Below are positions 1 through 6,701 of a DNA stretch of 14,080 bases, in pieces. The position numbers and the translations under genes were made by a program. Location of the stretch: NCBI GenBank assembly GCA_964625225.1, contig CAZVAR010000102.1, positions 1-14,080 of the forward strand, read 5' to 3'. Within the stretch, counting starts at the first letter, position 1. Each line of letters starts with the position of its first letter. This stretch comes from CAZVAR01 sp964625225. GTDB taxonomy: Bacteria; Pseudomonadota; Alphaproteobacteria; JAJUGE01. The notes below the pieces were generated by a model that had not been told where the DNA came from, ran no database searches, and saw only the letters and a program-made list of their open reading frames with translations.

Positions 1-737
1 AGGCGCGCGCCCCAGGGGGCGGCATAGACGCTCGCCGGAATGACGACGGCTGCGCCGATCAGGTTGACGTATCCCAGCGAGCCGACCGGCAGCCCCGAGG
101 CGCCCCAGCCTGCGAGCACGAAGCCGATGGCGCCTGGTATGGCAATCAGCGGCCCGAAGCCGGAGGACGTGCCGACCGCCTGATGAATGGGCCGGCCGTA
201 AAGCGTCATGAGCATCGTCATGTACGCCCCCCCGCCGATGCTCAACAGGCTCGAGATCAGACCGACGAATACGCCATAGAGCTCTACGAAACGGCTCTTC
301 GGGATGTCGTCTCCGAGCCGCCAGCCATCCTGGCCCCACAGCAAGCGGGCCGCCATCGTCGAGGCAAAGACCGCCCAGATCCACTTCAGCACCGCGCTGG
401 CGCTGATGCTCGCAATCAGGGCACCGGCGACGACCCCGAAAATGACCGGCCCGGCAAGACGCTTCAGCAAACCGGTGTCGACGGCGCCGCGCGCCCGGTG
501 CGATGCGAATGACTTCAGGGTGGTAGGGATCATGACTGCGAGCGACGTACCCACGGCCATATGCATGCGGATCTCTGGCGCAATCCCCAGCGCCGCCCAG
601 ACCTCGTAGAGCACTGGAACGAGGATGGCGCCGCCGCCGATGCCGAAAAGCCCGGCGAGCAATCCCGACGCGAGGCCGCCGGCGCCGAGCGCCAGCACCA
701 GCAGCGCCACAGCGCCGGCCGAAATCCCCAATTCCAT
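1..737 (-). CDS. Sulfite exporter TauE/SafE-type (DUF81) membrane protein, 3' end cut by window
   Basis: About 245 residues are visible; the C-terminus lies beyond the left edge. The protein is hydrophobic and carries the two-fold repeat of the TauE/SafE (formerly DUF81) family: GLFGIGGGAILVP near the N-terminus and GLISSLLSIGGGAYMT in the second half, each followed by an AVGTS motif (MAVGTSLAV, QAVGTSSGFG). The HRARGAVD loop after the first repeat is also typical. Family members are inner-membrane proteins proposed to export or import sulfur-containing or other small organic anions; the substrate cannot be told from sequence. The ATG at 737 has AGGA (749-746) eight bases upstream, overlapping the dusA stop codon. 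The gap to dusA is only 10 bp, so co-transcription and perhaps coupled translation are likely. The last visible residues (YAAPWGAR) resemble the family's final loop, so only the last part is missing. Family assignment is firm, function is not. Confidence 0.9.
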   Translation of the reverse strand, partial: MELGISAGAVALLVLALGAGGLASGLLAGLFGIGGGAILVPVLYEVWAALGIAPEIRMHMAVGTSLAVMIPTTLKSFASHRARGAVDTGLLKRLAGPVIFGVVAGALIASISASAVLKWIWAVFASTMAARLLWGQDGWRLGDDIPKSRFVELYGVFVGLISSLLSIGGGAYMTMLMTLYGRPIHQAVGTSSGFGPLIAIPGAIGFVLAGWGASGLPVGSLGYVNLIGAAVVIPASVYAAPWGAR

Positions 738-747
738 ATGACCTGTC

Positions 748-1761
748 CTATGCGGCCGCCCTGCGTGACTCGTGGCCGGCGCGTTCGACTGCAGCGAGCG
801 CCCGCTCGAGCGGCTCGAGCCCGCAGCCGTCGCGCAGATCAGGGCCGCTCAGGTGCCGGCGGAACAGGCGCCCCCCCGGCTCGCCATGATAGAGCCCGAG
901 CACGTGCCGCGTCACGTTGTTCAGCCGGCCGCCGCGTGCAAGGTGGCGCTCGATATAGGGGACGAGACGCTCGACCGCCTCACGCCGGGTGAGAGGTGCC
1001 TCACTAGCGGCGAAAAAGCGCCGGTCGACCTCGGCCAGGAGATACGGCGTCTGGTAGGCCGCGCGGCCGAGCATGACACCATCGACCCGGGCCAGATGCG
1101 CTTCCGCCTCATCGAGCGAGCGGATGCCGCCATTGAGAATGATGGTCAACTCGGGATGGGCAGCTTTCAGGCGGTAGACGCGCCCGTAGTCGAGCGGCGG
1201 CACGTCGCGGTTCTCCTTGGGGGAGAGACCCTGCAGCCAGGCCTTGCGCGCGTGCACGGTGAACATCGTGCAGCCCGCAGCGGCTACGGTCGAAATGAAC
1301 CGTTCCAGATCGGCTTCGCTATCCTGGTCGTCGATGCCGATGCGGCACTTGACCGTCACCGGCACGTTGCAGGCCTCCCGCATCGCGGCGATGCATTCGG
1401 CAACAAGGCCCGGCTCCGCCATCAGGCAGGCGCCGAAACGGCCGTCCTGCACCCGGTCCGACGGGCAGCCAACGTTGAGATTGATCTCATCGTAGCCGAA
1501 TTCGGCACCGATCCGCGCCGCCATCGCCAGTCGCTCCGGATCAGAGCCCCCAAGCTGCAGCGCTACCGGATGCTCCTCCGGACTGAAGCCGAGCAGTTTC
1601 TGCCGGTCTCCGTGGATAACGGCCTCCGCGGTGATCATCTCGGTATAGAGCAGGGCCTGTCGCGTCAGCAGGCGATGGAAAAACCGGCAATGCCGGTCCG
1701 TCCAATCCATCATCGGTGCTACTGAGAAGCGGCGGGCGCTGGGAGGGTTTTGCTTCAACAT
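748..1761 (-). CDS. dusA: tRNA-dihydrouridine(20/20a) synthase DusA
   Basis: A flavin-dependent enzyme that reduces uridine to dihydrouridine in the D-loop of tRNAs, using NADPH. The 337 residues match the usual DusA length (about 330-345). It starts with the TIM-barrel FMN-site motif APMMDWTDRH (15-24), has the catalytic cysteine in NVGCPS (Cys99), the DusA-type segment HARKAWLQGLSPKENR (about 170-185) and the phosphate-binding stretch ILNGGIRSLDEA (about 208-219) followed by GVMLGRAAYQTP. I chose the ATG at 1761 because it gives a normal N-terminus (MLKQNPPSARRFSVAP). The frame stays open upstream to about 2160, but that extension runs through the divergent phosphotransferase gene and has no family character. 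No strong ribosome binding site is visible before 1761. The gene lies directly upstream of the TauE/SafE gene and divergent to the APH-fold gene. Confidence 0.95.
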   Translation of the reverse strand: MLKQNPPSARRFSVAPMMDWTDRHCRFFHRLLTRQALLYTEMITAEAVIHGDRQKLLGFSPEEHPVALQLGGSDPERLAMAARIGAEFGYDEINLNVGCPSDRVQDGRFGACLMAEPGLVAECIAAMREACNVPVTVKCRIGIDDQDSEADLERFISTVAAAGCTMFTVHARKAWLQGLSPKENRDVPPLDYGRVYRLKAAHPELTIILNGGIRSLDEAEAHLARVDGVMLGRAAYQTPYLLAEVDRRFFAASEAPLTRREAVERLVPYIERHLARGGRLNNVTRHVLGLYHGEPGGRLFRRHLSGPDLRDGCGLEPLERALAAVERAGHESRRAAA

Positions 1762-1866
1762 CTCGAAGGTCGTATTGAGGGCGGCAGTCTTGCTTCGCTC
1801 TGGGGTACTATCACGCGGAGGAGGCCTGACACCATCGCGCCGGATGAAACACACCTTCAAGATGTA
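1762..1866. promoter_or_regulatory. Divergent intergenic region between dusA and the phosphotransferase gene
   Basis: This 105-bp stretch must hold the promoters of both divergent genes if the chosen starts are right. I could not pick out a convincing -35/-10 pair on either strand. A perfect Shine-Dalgarno-like GGAGGAGG lies at 1817-1824 on the plus strand, but the nearest ATG in frame with the plus-strand gene is more than 40 bases further on. Confidence 0.4.
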
Positions 1867-2736
1867 ATGGCATCGACAGCCGATCTGCAGCCCTTGCGGA
1901 AAATCATTGCTGAGACCTTTCCTCATCTCGCGGCCTCGAAATTCAAGCTGCTGACGGCCGGCTGGGACAGCATGGCTGTCGAGGTCGATGACCGGCTGAT
2001 CTTCAAGTTCCCGCGGCACGAGACGGCGCACAGAGCTCTGGTGAGGGAGGCAAGCCTGCTGGTGGTGATCCGTCCCGCCGTGACCATGCGGGTGCCCGAT
2101 CCCGTTTTGCATCGTGGGCCGCCTCTCTTCTCGTGGCATGAGAAGATCAGGGGCGAGCATCTGGTCACGGAGCAGTACGAGCGGTTGTCAGAAATGGCCC
2201 GGCAGCGGCTCTCCTCGGATCTGGCGATCCTCTACGCGGAGCTGCACGCTCTCGAGGCCGAAAAGCTGAAAGTCGCGGGTGCGGGCCCGATCAGGCCCTG
2301 GCTGGAGCCGGACGACATCTTGCGCCGCGTCTGGCCGGTTCTGCCGGCAAAGTTGCGCAAGTTTGCGGAGCGCACCGTCAACGCGTGGCAGCGGCTCTCG
2401 CCTGACCCGTATGGCACGACCTACGGCTTTTTCGACGGGCACGGCTGGAACATGGCCTTCGACCATGCCGCCCATCGGCTGAACGGGATTTACGACTTCG
2501 CCGACTCCGGCTTCGGTCAGCTGCAGCAGGAGTTCATCTACTCAAACTTCATTTCGCGGGATCTCACGGCGCGGATCATGGCGGAGTACGGCCGCATCAC
2601 CGGCCGGGTTCCCGACGCCGAGCGCGTCGATATCCTGAGTGGTGTCTTGAGGTTATCGGAGCTGGCGGAGTACGCTGGCGATCCCGAACATGCGCCAGCG
2701 ATGCTCGCGCATGTCGCGGCCTGGGCAAATCAGTAG
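1867..2736 (+). CDS. APH-fold (aminoglycoside phosphotransferase-like) small-molecule kinase
   Basis: 289 residues with the protein-kinase-like APH/choline-kinase fold. Visible landmarks are the ATP-binding lysine in LIFKFPR (Lys47), the pairing glutamate in REASLL (Glu61), the catalytic-loop region FFDGHGWNMAFD (Asp190, Asn195) and the metal-binding IYDFADSGFG (Asp210/Asp213). In most APH enzymes the catalytic loop reads HxDxxxxN; here the His position is Phe188, while Asp and Asn keep their spacing. Substrate unknown; the family includes kinases of antibiotics, choline, homoserine and sugars, and resistance should not be assumed. I chose the ATG at 1867 (MASTADLQPL); the frame is open back to 1750, but that start lies inside the dusA 5' end. 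No good Shine-Dalgarno sequence sits next to 1867, so the start is uncertain. It is a single plus-strand gene divergent from dusA, with a possible hairpin after its stop. Confidence 0.85.
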   Translation: MASTADLQPLRKIIAETFPHLAASKFKLLTAGWDSMAVEVDDRLIFKFPRHETAHRALVREASLLVVIRPAVTMRVPDPVLHRGPPLFSWHEKIRGEHLVTEQYERLSEMARQRLSSDLAILYAELHALEAEKLKVAGAGPIRPWLEPDDILRRVWPVLPAKLRKFAERTVNAWQRLSPDPYGTTYGFFDGHGWNMAFDHAAHRLNGIYDFADSGFGQLQQEFIYSNFISRDLTARIMAEYGRITGRVPDAERVDILSGVLRLSELAEYAGDPEHAPAMLAHVAAWANQ

Positions 2737-2746
2737 CCTTTGCGCT

Positions 2747-2763
2747 GCCGAGAGCGCCTCGGC
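2747..2763 (+). terminator. Possible hairpin after the phosphotransferase gene
   Basis: A perfect 6-bp stem (GCCGAG / CTCGGC) with a 5-nt loop starts 11 bases after the stop codon at 2736. There is no T-run behind it, so it is not a canonical intrinsic terminator; it could be a weak pause or end-protecting structure. Confidence 0.3.
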
Positions 2764-2821
2764 TGACGAAGTTATCCCCGCCCCCCATAACCGGGGTCAT
2801 GCTCGGCAGGTCAGTACCAGT

Positions 2822-2826
2822 AGGAG
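2822..2826 (+). promoter_or_regulatory. Ribosome binding site of the tail-fibre-like gene
   Basis: AGGAG lies eight bases before the ATG at 2835. It decides the start in favour of 2835 (MLETPNLKLP) over an in-frame upstream codon at 2799. Confidence 0.7.
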
Positions 2827-2834
2827 ACCTGAGC

Positions 2835-4241
2835 ATGCTGGAAACACCGAACCTGAAGCTGCCCTACATCGCACCCGCCCAGGCGCAGAAGCATGTGACG
2901 CACAACGAAGCGATCCGCGCGCTCGATGCGCTGGTGCATATCGCCGTCGAGGACCGGGATCTGGCTGAACCGCCGGCAGAGGCCGCTGATGGCGCCCGCT
3001 ATATCGTCGCTGATGCTGCTGCAGGCGAATGGTCGGGGCGGCCGGGGATGATCGCCGCGTTTCAGGATGGCGCGTGGGCCTTCTACGCGCCACGCGAAGG
3101 CTGGGTGGCCTGGATTGCGGATGAGGATCTGCTTGTCGCCTGGGACGGCGAAGCGTGGGTGCCGGCGGCGGGCGTTATCGATCCGGCACCGCAGCTCGGC
3201 ATCAATGCGACGGCTGATGCAACCAACCGGCTCGCGGTGGCGTCGCCAGCCTCGCTCTTCAACCACGAGGGTGGAGGCCATCAGCTCAAGATCAACAAGG
3301 CGACGGAAAGCGATACGGGGGCCATTCTGTACCAGACCAACTGGTCCGGCCGAGCCGAGATGGGACTCACCGGCGATGATGACTTCCATTTCAAGGTGAG
3401 CCCCGATGGCAGCGCCTGGCACGAAGCCATCGTCATCGACCGGTCGACAGGACGGGTCCGCCTGCCGGCGACGCCGCATCGCGAGGTTCTGTCCACCAGT
3501 CGAACGTACTACGTCGATCCGGCCAGCGGCTCCGATTCGAATGACGGGCTCTCTGCTCAGTCCGCGTTCCTCACCATTCAGAAGGCCATCGACTCGGCGC
3601 TCAACGTCGACGCGGCGGGCAACACCGTCACGATCCAGCTTGCCGATGGCACGTACACCAGCGGTGGATGGGTGAACCGGCCGATGTTCGACGGCTCGCA
3701 GCTCAATATCATCGGTAATCCGGCAGCTCCGGAGAGTGTCGAGGTCGCGGTCAGCGGCGCCAACGCGTTCCTGGTGGATGCCGCCGGGGCGAAGGTGCGC
3801 CTCGAAGGCCTCAAGATCAGCGGCGATGTCGGCGTCTGGGCGCGCTACGGGGCCGTCGTGTTCCTGACGGGCAGGAACGTTTTCGGTGCATGCAACTTCC
3901 GGCACATCAGCGCCGACAACGGCGCGTTCGTCGAGATGCTGGGGGGCGAAATCATCATCGACGGCGCCGCGCCGCATCATCTTTACGCTGACGCAGGCGG
4001 GCACGTCTTCTATGCCGTTGGAACCGCTACGATCAACGGCACGCTGGCGTTCCCGTTCGGATTCGCGTTCGCGCAGTCGACCGGGCTGGTGACCTCATAC
4101 GGCATGAGCTGGTCGGGCAGCGCAACGGGTCCGCGTTACCAGGCGATGCTCAACGGCGTCATCAACGTCAATGCGTCGGGGACGGACTACTTCCCCGGCG
4201 ACAGTGCCGGCGTGCTCACGAGCGGCGGTCAGTACGCGTGA
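2835..4241 (+). CDS. Orphan tail-fibre-like protein: DUF2793 N-terminus plus right-handed parallel beta-helix
   Basis: 468 residues. Residues about 3-105 fit DUF2793: LPYIAPAQAQKHVTHNEA at the start, then EWSGRPGMIAAFQDGAWAF and GWVAWIADEDLLVAWDG. Residues about 150-212 form a conserved spike-like segment (LYQTNWSGRAEMGLTGDDDF, then SPDGSAWHEAIVIDRSTGRV). From about 223 a parallel beta-helix begins with YYVDPASGSDSNDGLS, rich in V/I-x-G turns. The end (TDYFPGDSAGVLTSGGQYA) resembles tails of phage beta-helix fibres. The family is linked to phage and gene-transfer-agent (GTA) tail fibres; from memory, an unlinked DUF2793 gene supplies the Rhodobacter capsulatus GTA fibre. Cell-surface binding is therefore inferred. 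No capsid, terminase, lysis or integrase gene lies nearby, so it is a lone gene. Its GC-rich codon use looks like its neighbours'. It ends 24 bp from the convergent lipoprotein gene. Confidence 0.82.
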   Translation: MLETPNLKLPYIAPAQAQKHVTHNEAIRALDALVHIAVEDRDLAEPPAEAADGARYIVADAAAGEWSGRPGMIAAFQDGAWAFYAPREGWVAWIADEDLLVAWDGEAWVPAAGVIDPAPQLGINATADATNRLAVASPASLFNHEGGGHQLKINKATESDTGAILYQTNWSGRAEMGLTGDDDFHFKVSPDGSAWHEAIVIDRSTGRVRLPATPHREVLSTSRTYYVDPASGSDSNDGLSAQSAFLTIQKAIDSALNVDAAGNTVTIQLADGTYTSGGWVNRPMFDGSQLNIIGNPAAPESVEVAVSGANAFLVDAAGAKVRLEGLKISGDVGVWARYGAVVFLTGRNVFGACNFRHISADNGAFVEMLGGEIIIDGAAPHHLYADAGGHVFYAVGTATINGTLAFPFGFAFAQSTGLVTSYGMSWSGSATGPRYQAMLNGVINVNASGTDYFPGDSAGVLTSGGQYA

Positions 4242-4265
4242 GGATCGTGCCGGTGGCCCGTGTGC

Positions 4266-5603
4266 TCAGCGTGCCGTGGCTGCCGGCAACACCAACGCCT
4301 CCCCGAGATTGGCGAGCGTCGTCAGGTCGACGAACTCGCCTTTCGGGAGGCTGAGGTCGAACTCCATCTTCCAGGAGAGCTGCGCAGCCGAAACGAGGCG
4401 GGAACGGAGCACCTTGTCGGCGATGGCATAGTGATCGGGTCGCACGGCGCGGCGCAGCCCGTGCAGAATTCCAAGCGTCACGACGTCGTAGTAGGCGCTG
4501 AACGGGTCGGGCGAGGCGCTTGCCGGACGCATGTACCCGGCAAACGCGATCCGACCGTCGTACTGGCGCGTCTTGCTGTCCTTGCCGCTGTATCCGGCAA
4601 ACCGGTCGTAGAGCATGCGGACGGCCGGGGAGGGGCCCTCATACTCGAACAGACCACGAAGCGCGTAGGCCAGCGTGTCACCGTAAACGAAGTAATCGCG
4701 CTCTCCGTTTGGTCCCGCCACACGACGCCACGCTTTGGGGCAGGTGCTGTCACGGCATTGCGCCAGCTGAGCGGCCTTAGCGTATTCCCACGCCCCGGTG
4801 AGCCCTTCGACGAGGAGCTCGCGCGCGGATTTGGCCGCCTCCTCGTAATGCGCCTTGCCGGAAAGCGCTGTCGCGCGACGCAGGACGGGCAGGGCGGAAA
4901 GCGTCTTCACGTGCCGGTCGCAATTCCACGCCGGTTCGGGCCCGGTATTCACGATGAACTCGCAGAAGCCGTCCGGAGCGCCGGTTGATCGCGCGTAGGG
5001 GCGCCCTCGGCCGCTTTGCATGTGGACCAGAAAGTCCGCGAACCGCAGGCCTGCCTGGCGATACCTCTCGTCCTTCGTCAGGTCGTGAAGCTCGAACATG
5101 GCCGCGCCGCAGAATCCGGCGTCGATCGCATAGAAGTAGCGGCTGGCGGGCTCAGGGAGATCAGGCGTTGATGGCACGCCGCCATAGGTGGGGCTGGCGG
5201 ACCGTGTATCCTGCAGACGGATGACCCAACCGGCCAGCTCGTTGGCCTTGTCGATGGCCTCCGTATCGAAACGATCCCTGCGGGCGAGTGCTGCAAGGAA
5301 GCGGATCACTTCGCAGGCCGATCCGGGCGTTCTGCCGATCTCCTTGTTCGGCGCGCCGGTTCGCGGCTCGACCTGTTTGTAGGGCGCGTGCTGAAGCACG
5401 AAAGCCCGGATCGGCTGGATGGCGCTCATGTCCGGACGGATTTCGGCGGTCCACACGTTCGCTTGGCTGAAGCCGATCTCCAGACCGGGGCTTGGGGAGC
5501 AGGCTGCGAGGAGCGGCAAGAGCAAGAGGGCCGCGCCCCACGTCCATGTCGATCGATTGGTGCCCTGCGGAACGATCCGAGGCAACCACAGTCCGGCGCT
5601 CAC
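4266..5603 (-). CDS. Large lipoprotein of unknown function, possibly helical-toroid fold
   Basis: I do not recognise the family. From GTG 5603 the protein has 445 residues: a short basic N-region, a hydrophobic stretch (GAALLLLPLLAAC) and a lipobox with Cys35 as the predicted lipidated residue. Ser follows Cys, so there is no Asp retention signal and the outer membrane is likely by the E. coli rule. The mature part consists of repeated amphipathic helix pairs with Tyr/Phe/Trp-rich turns (YFYAIDAGFCGAAMFELHDL; YFVYGDTLAYALRGLFEYEG; DPFSAYYDVVTLGILHGLRR). This is reminiscent of six-hairpin (alpha/alpha) toroids of glycan-active enzymes, but no catalytic motif is certain. The frame extends to TTG 5648, which lies inside a palindrome; TTG 5585 would give a more compact signal peptide. 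The start is unresolved. It lies 101 bp downstream of the lipid kinase gene on the same strand. Confidence 0.75.
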   Translation of the reverse strand: MSAGLWLPRIVPQGTNRSTWTWGAALLLLPLLAACSPSPGLEIGFSQANVWTAEIRPDMSAIQPIRAFVLQHAPYKQVEPRTGAPNKEIGRTPGSACEVIRFLAALARRDRFDTEAIDKANELAGWVIRLQDTRSASPTYGGVPSTPDLPEPASRYFYAIDAGFCGAAMFELHDLTKDERYRQAGLRFADFLVHMQSGRGRPYARSTGAPDGFCEFIVNTGPEPAWNCDRHVKTLSALPVLRRATALSGKAHYEEAAKSARELLVEGLTGAWEYAKAAQLAQCRDSTCPKAWRRVAGPNGERDYFVYGDTLAYALRGLFEYEGPSPAVRMLYDRFAGYSGKDSKTRQYDGRIAFAGYMRPASASPDPFSAYYDVVTLGILHGLRRAVRPDHYAIADKVLRSRLVSAAQLSWKMEFDLSLPKGEFVDLTTLANLGEALVLPAATAR

Positions 5604-5641
5604 CGCATCTCGCCCCCCGGCGCGCGCGATTTCCCCCTCAC

Positions 5642-5667
5642 TGAACAATGTTCACACATTCGTGAAC
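5642..5667. repeat. Two overlapping inverted repeats upstream of the lipoprotein gene
   Basis: TGAACA-A-TGTTCA at 5642-5654 is a perfect palindrome with a 1-base centre. GTTCAC (5650-5655) and GTGAAC (5662-5667) form a second perfect inverted repeat with a 6-base spacer that shares the central GTTCA half. The GAAC units at 5643 and 5664 are 21 bases apart, about two helical turns. No T-run follows on the minus strand, which argues against a terminator. The position, 39-64 bases upstream of the preferred lipoprotein start and just after the lipid kinase stop, suits an operator. The regulator is unknown. Confidence 0.45.
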
Positions 5668-5704
5668 GGGCGGCAACTCTTCGTGCCTCCGCCAGGAAGG
5701 ACGC

Positions 5705-6580
5705 TCAGGCCGCGGGCGATCGCTCCGCCCCGGCGGCTGCATAGACGGGGCGCAGCACTTTGAGGGCCCCGCGCCGCACGGTAAATCGCAACGGCCGGCG
5801 CTCGTAGACCANNNNNNNNNNACTCATCAGAATGGATTCGATCCGCCCGGTTTGCCGCCAGCGGCCGAGCATCACGTCGAACCCCGCCGTGAGCAGCGGC
5901 AGCCACGTCCAGCCCTTGACGATGTGAACCTCGAGCAGGCCGTCGCTCATGCGAGCCCGCGTCCACTCCGTCTCGCGGTAGATGTTGTTGGTCACGAGCA
6001 CCGCCGATGACCGGCGTACCAGCTTGCCGTCTTCCGTTTCGATCTGGAGCGACATGCGATCCACGCGGGCGATGGCCCGAACCAGTGCCAGCAGAAATGC
6101 GAGCCAGCGCGCGAAGGGAACGTCGGCGCGGGCGCGCTGGCGTTCACGCGCCATTCTGGCGAGGAAACCCAGCCCGGCCAAAGAATGAAAGGTGCGGCCA
6201 TTGAGATCGCCGAGGTCGATGCTCTCGACGCCCGCCTCGGCGAGCGCATCGACGGCCTCGAGAAAATCGAAGGGAACGTCGAGATCGCGGGCGAGCAGGT
6301 TGACGGTGCCGAGCGGGAGCACGCCGAGGGCCTTGCCCGTGCCAGCCAGCAGAGAGGCGGCGAGGCTCTGCGAGCCGTCCCCGCCGCCGACGATAATGGC
6401 ATCGATATCCGGGCGGGCTGCGGCGCTCCTCAACGCCGCCTCGATCTCCTCCGGAGAGACGAGCGAGAGCTCGAGGTCGTGGCCCTGCTCGCTGAACCGG
6501 CAGGCGATGTCATCGACAATGGCCGGTCCCAATTCCAGTACGGTGCTGGCTTTGGCATTGACGATGGCAACGGCACGCAA
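5705..6580 (-). CDS. Diacylglycerol kinase family lipid kinase (DAGKc domain), interrupted by an assembly gap
   Basis: A cytosolic or membrane-associated kinase that phosphorylates lipids such as diacylglycerol, feeding phosphatidic acid back to phospholipid synthesis; YegS-like members may use other lipids. The model has 291 residues with the nucleotide-binding loop GGGDGS (65-70) and the family signature PLGTVNLLARDLDVP (89-103) within the DAGKc domain, then the C-terminal beta-sandwich. The start is TTG at 6580 (MRAVAIVNAK); GGAGGAG at 6596-6590, nine bases upstream, supports it. A run of ten Ns at 5812-5821 falls in the C-terminal domain. On one side the protein reads ESILMS, on the other VYERRPLRFTVRRGALKVLRP. 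Relatives carry a strand and a conserved DGE loop between these, absent here, so the true protein is probably longer. The gene follows the SDR gene with a 121-bp gap and precedes the lipoprotein gene. Confidence 0.9.
   Translation of the reverse strand: MRAVAIVNAKASTVLELGPAIVDDIACRFSEQGHDLELSLVSPEEIEAALRSAAARPDIDAIIVGGGDGSQSLAASLLAGTGKALGVLPLGTVNLLARDLDVPFDFLEAVDALAEAGVESIDLGDLNGRTFHSLAGLGFLARMARERQRARADVPFARWLAFLLALVRAIARVDRMSLQIETEDGKLVRRSSAVLVTNNIYRETEWTRARMSDGLLEVHIVKGWTWLPLLTAGFDVMLGRWRQTGRIESILMSXXXXVYERRPLRFTVRRGALKVLRPVYAAAGAERSPAA
5812..5821. other. Assembly gap (10 N) inside the lipid kinase gene
   Basis: Ten undetermined bases. The frame is open on both sides, but expected family sequence is missing, so the gap length looks like a placeholder and not a measured distance. 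Confidence 0.95.
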
Positions 6581-6589
6581 GGTCGGGCG

Positions 6590-6596
6590 CTCCTCC
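6590..6596 (-). promoter_or_regulatory. Ribosome binding site of the lipid kinase gene
   Basis: GGAGGAG on the minus strand lies nine bases before TTG 6580. It is the main evidence for the TTG start. Confidence 0.75.
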
Positions 6597-6701
6597 GGAG
6601 CCCTCCCGACCCGATGATCCTGGTGTAAGGCGGGGGAGGGGTCTTCCGATCAGAAGAACGCCGTGCTGACAGGCCGGTTCACGCTCGTCACGCCGAGGCG
6701 A

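Noticed and set aside
772..1725. Long plus-strand open frame across dusA
   Set aside because: It is antisense to dusA, whose motifs are unmistakable. GC-rich genes of this kind often leave the opposite strand open; the product has no family character.
1762..2160. N-terminal extension of DusA
   Set aside because: The frame is open, but the sequence before MLKQNPPSARR is unlike any DusA N-terminus and lies over the divergent kinase gene.
1700..4241. Integrative element inserted at the dusA 5' end, bringing the kinase and tail-fibre genes
   Set aside because: dusA is a known target of some integrative elements and a phage-like gene is close by, but no integrase and no second copy of the dusA 5' end is visible on this side.
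5642..5667. LexA (SOS) box
   Set aside because: The alphaproteobacterial LexA site is a GTTC-N7-GTTC direct repeat; spacing and orientation here do not fit. The Gram-positive GAAC-N4-GTTC form does not fit either, since the spacer here is three.
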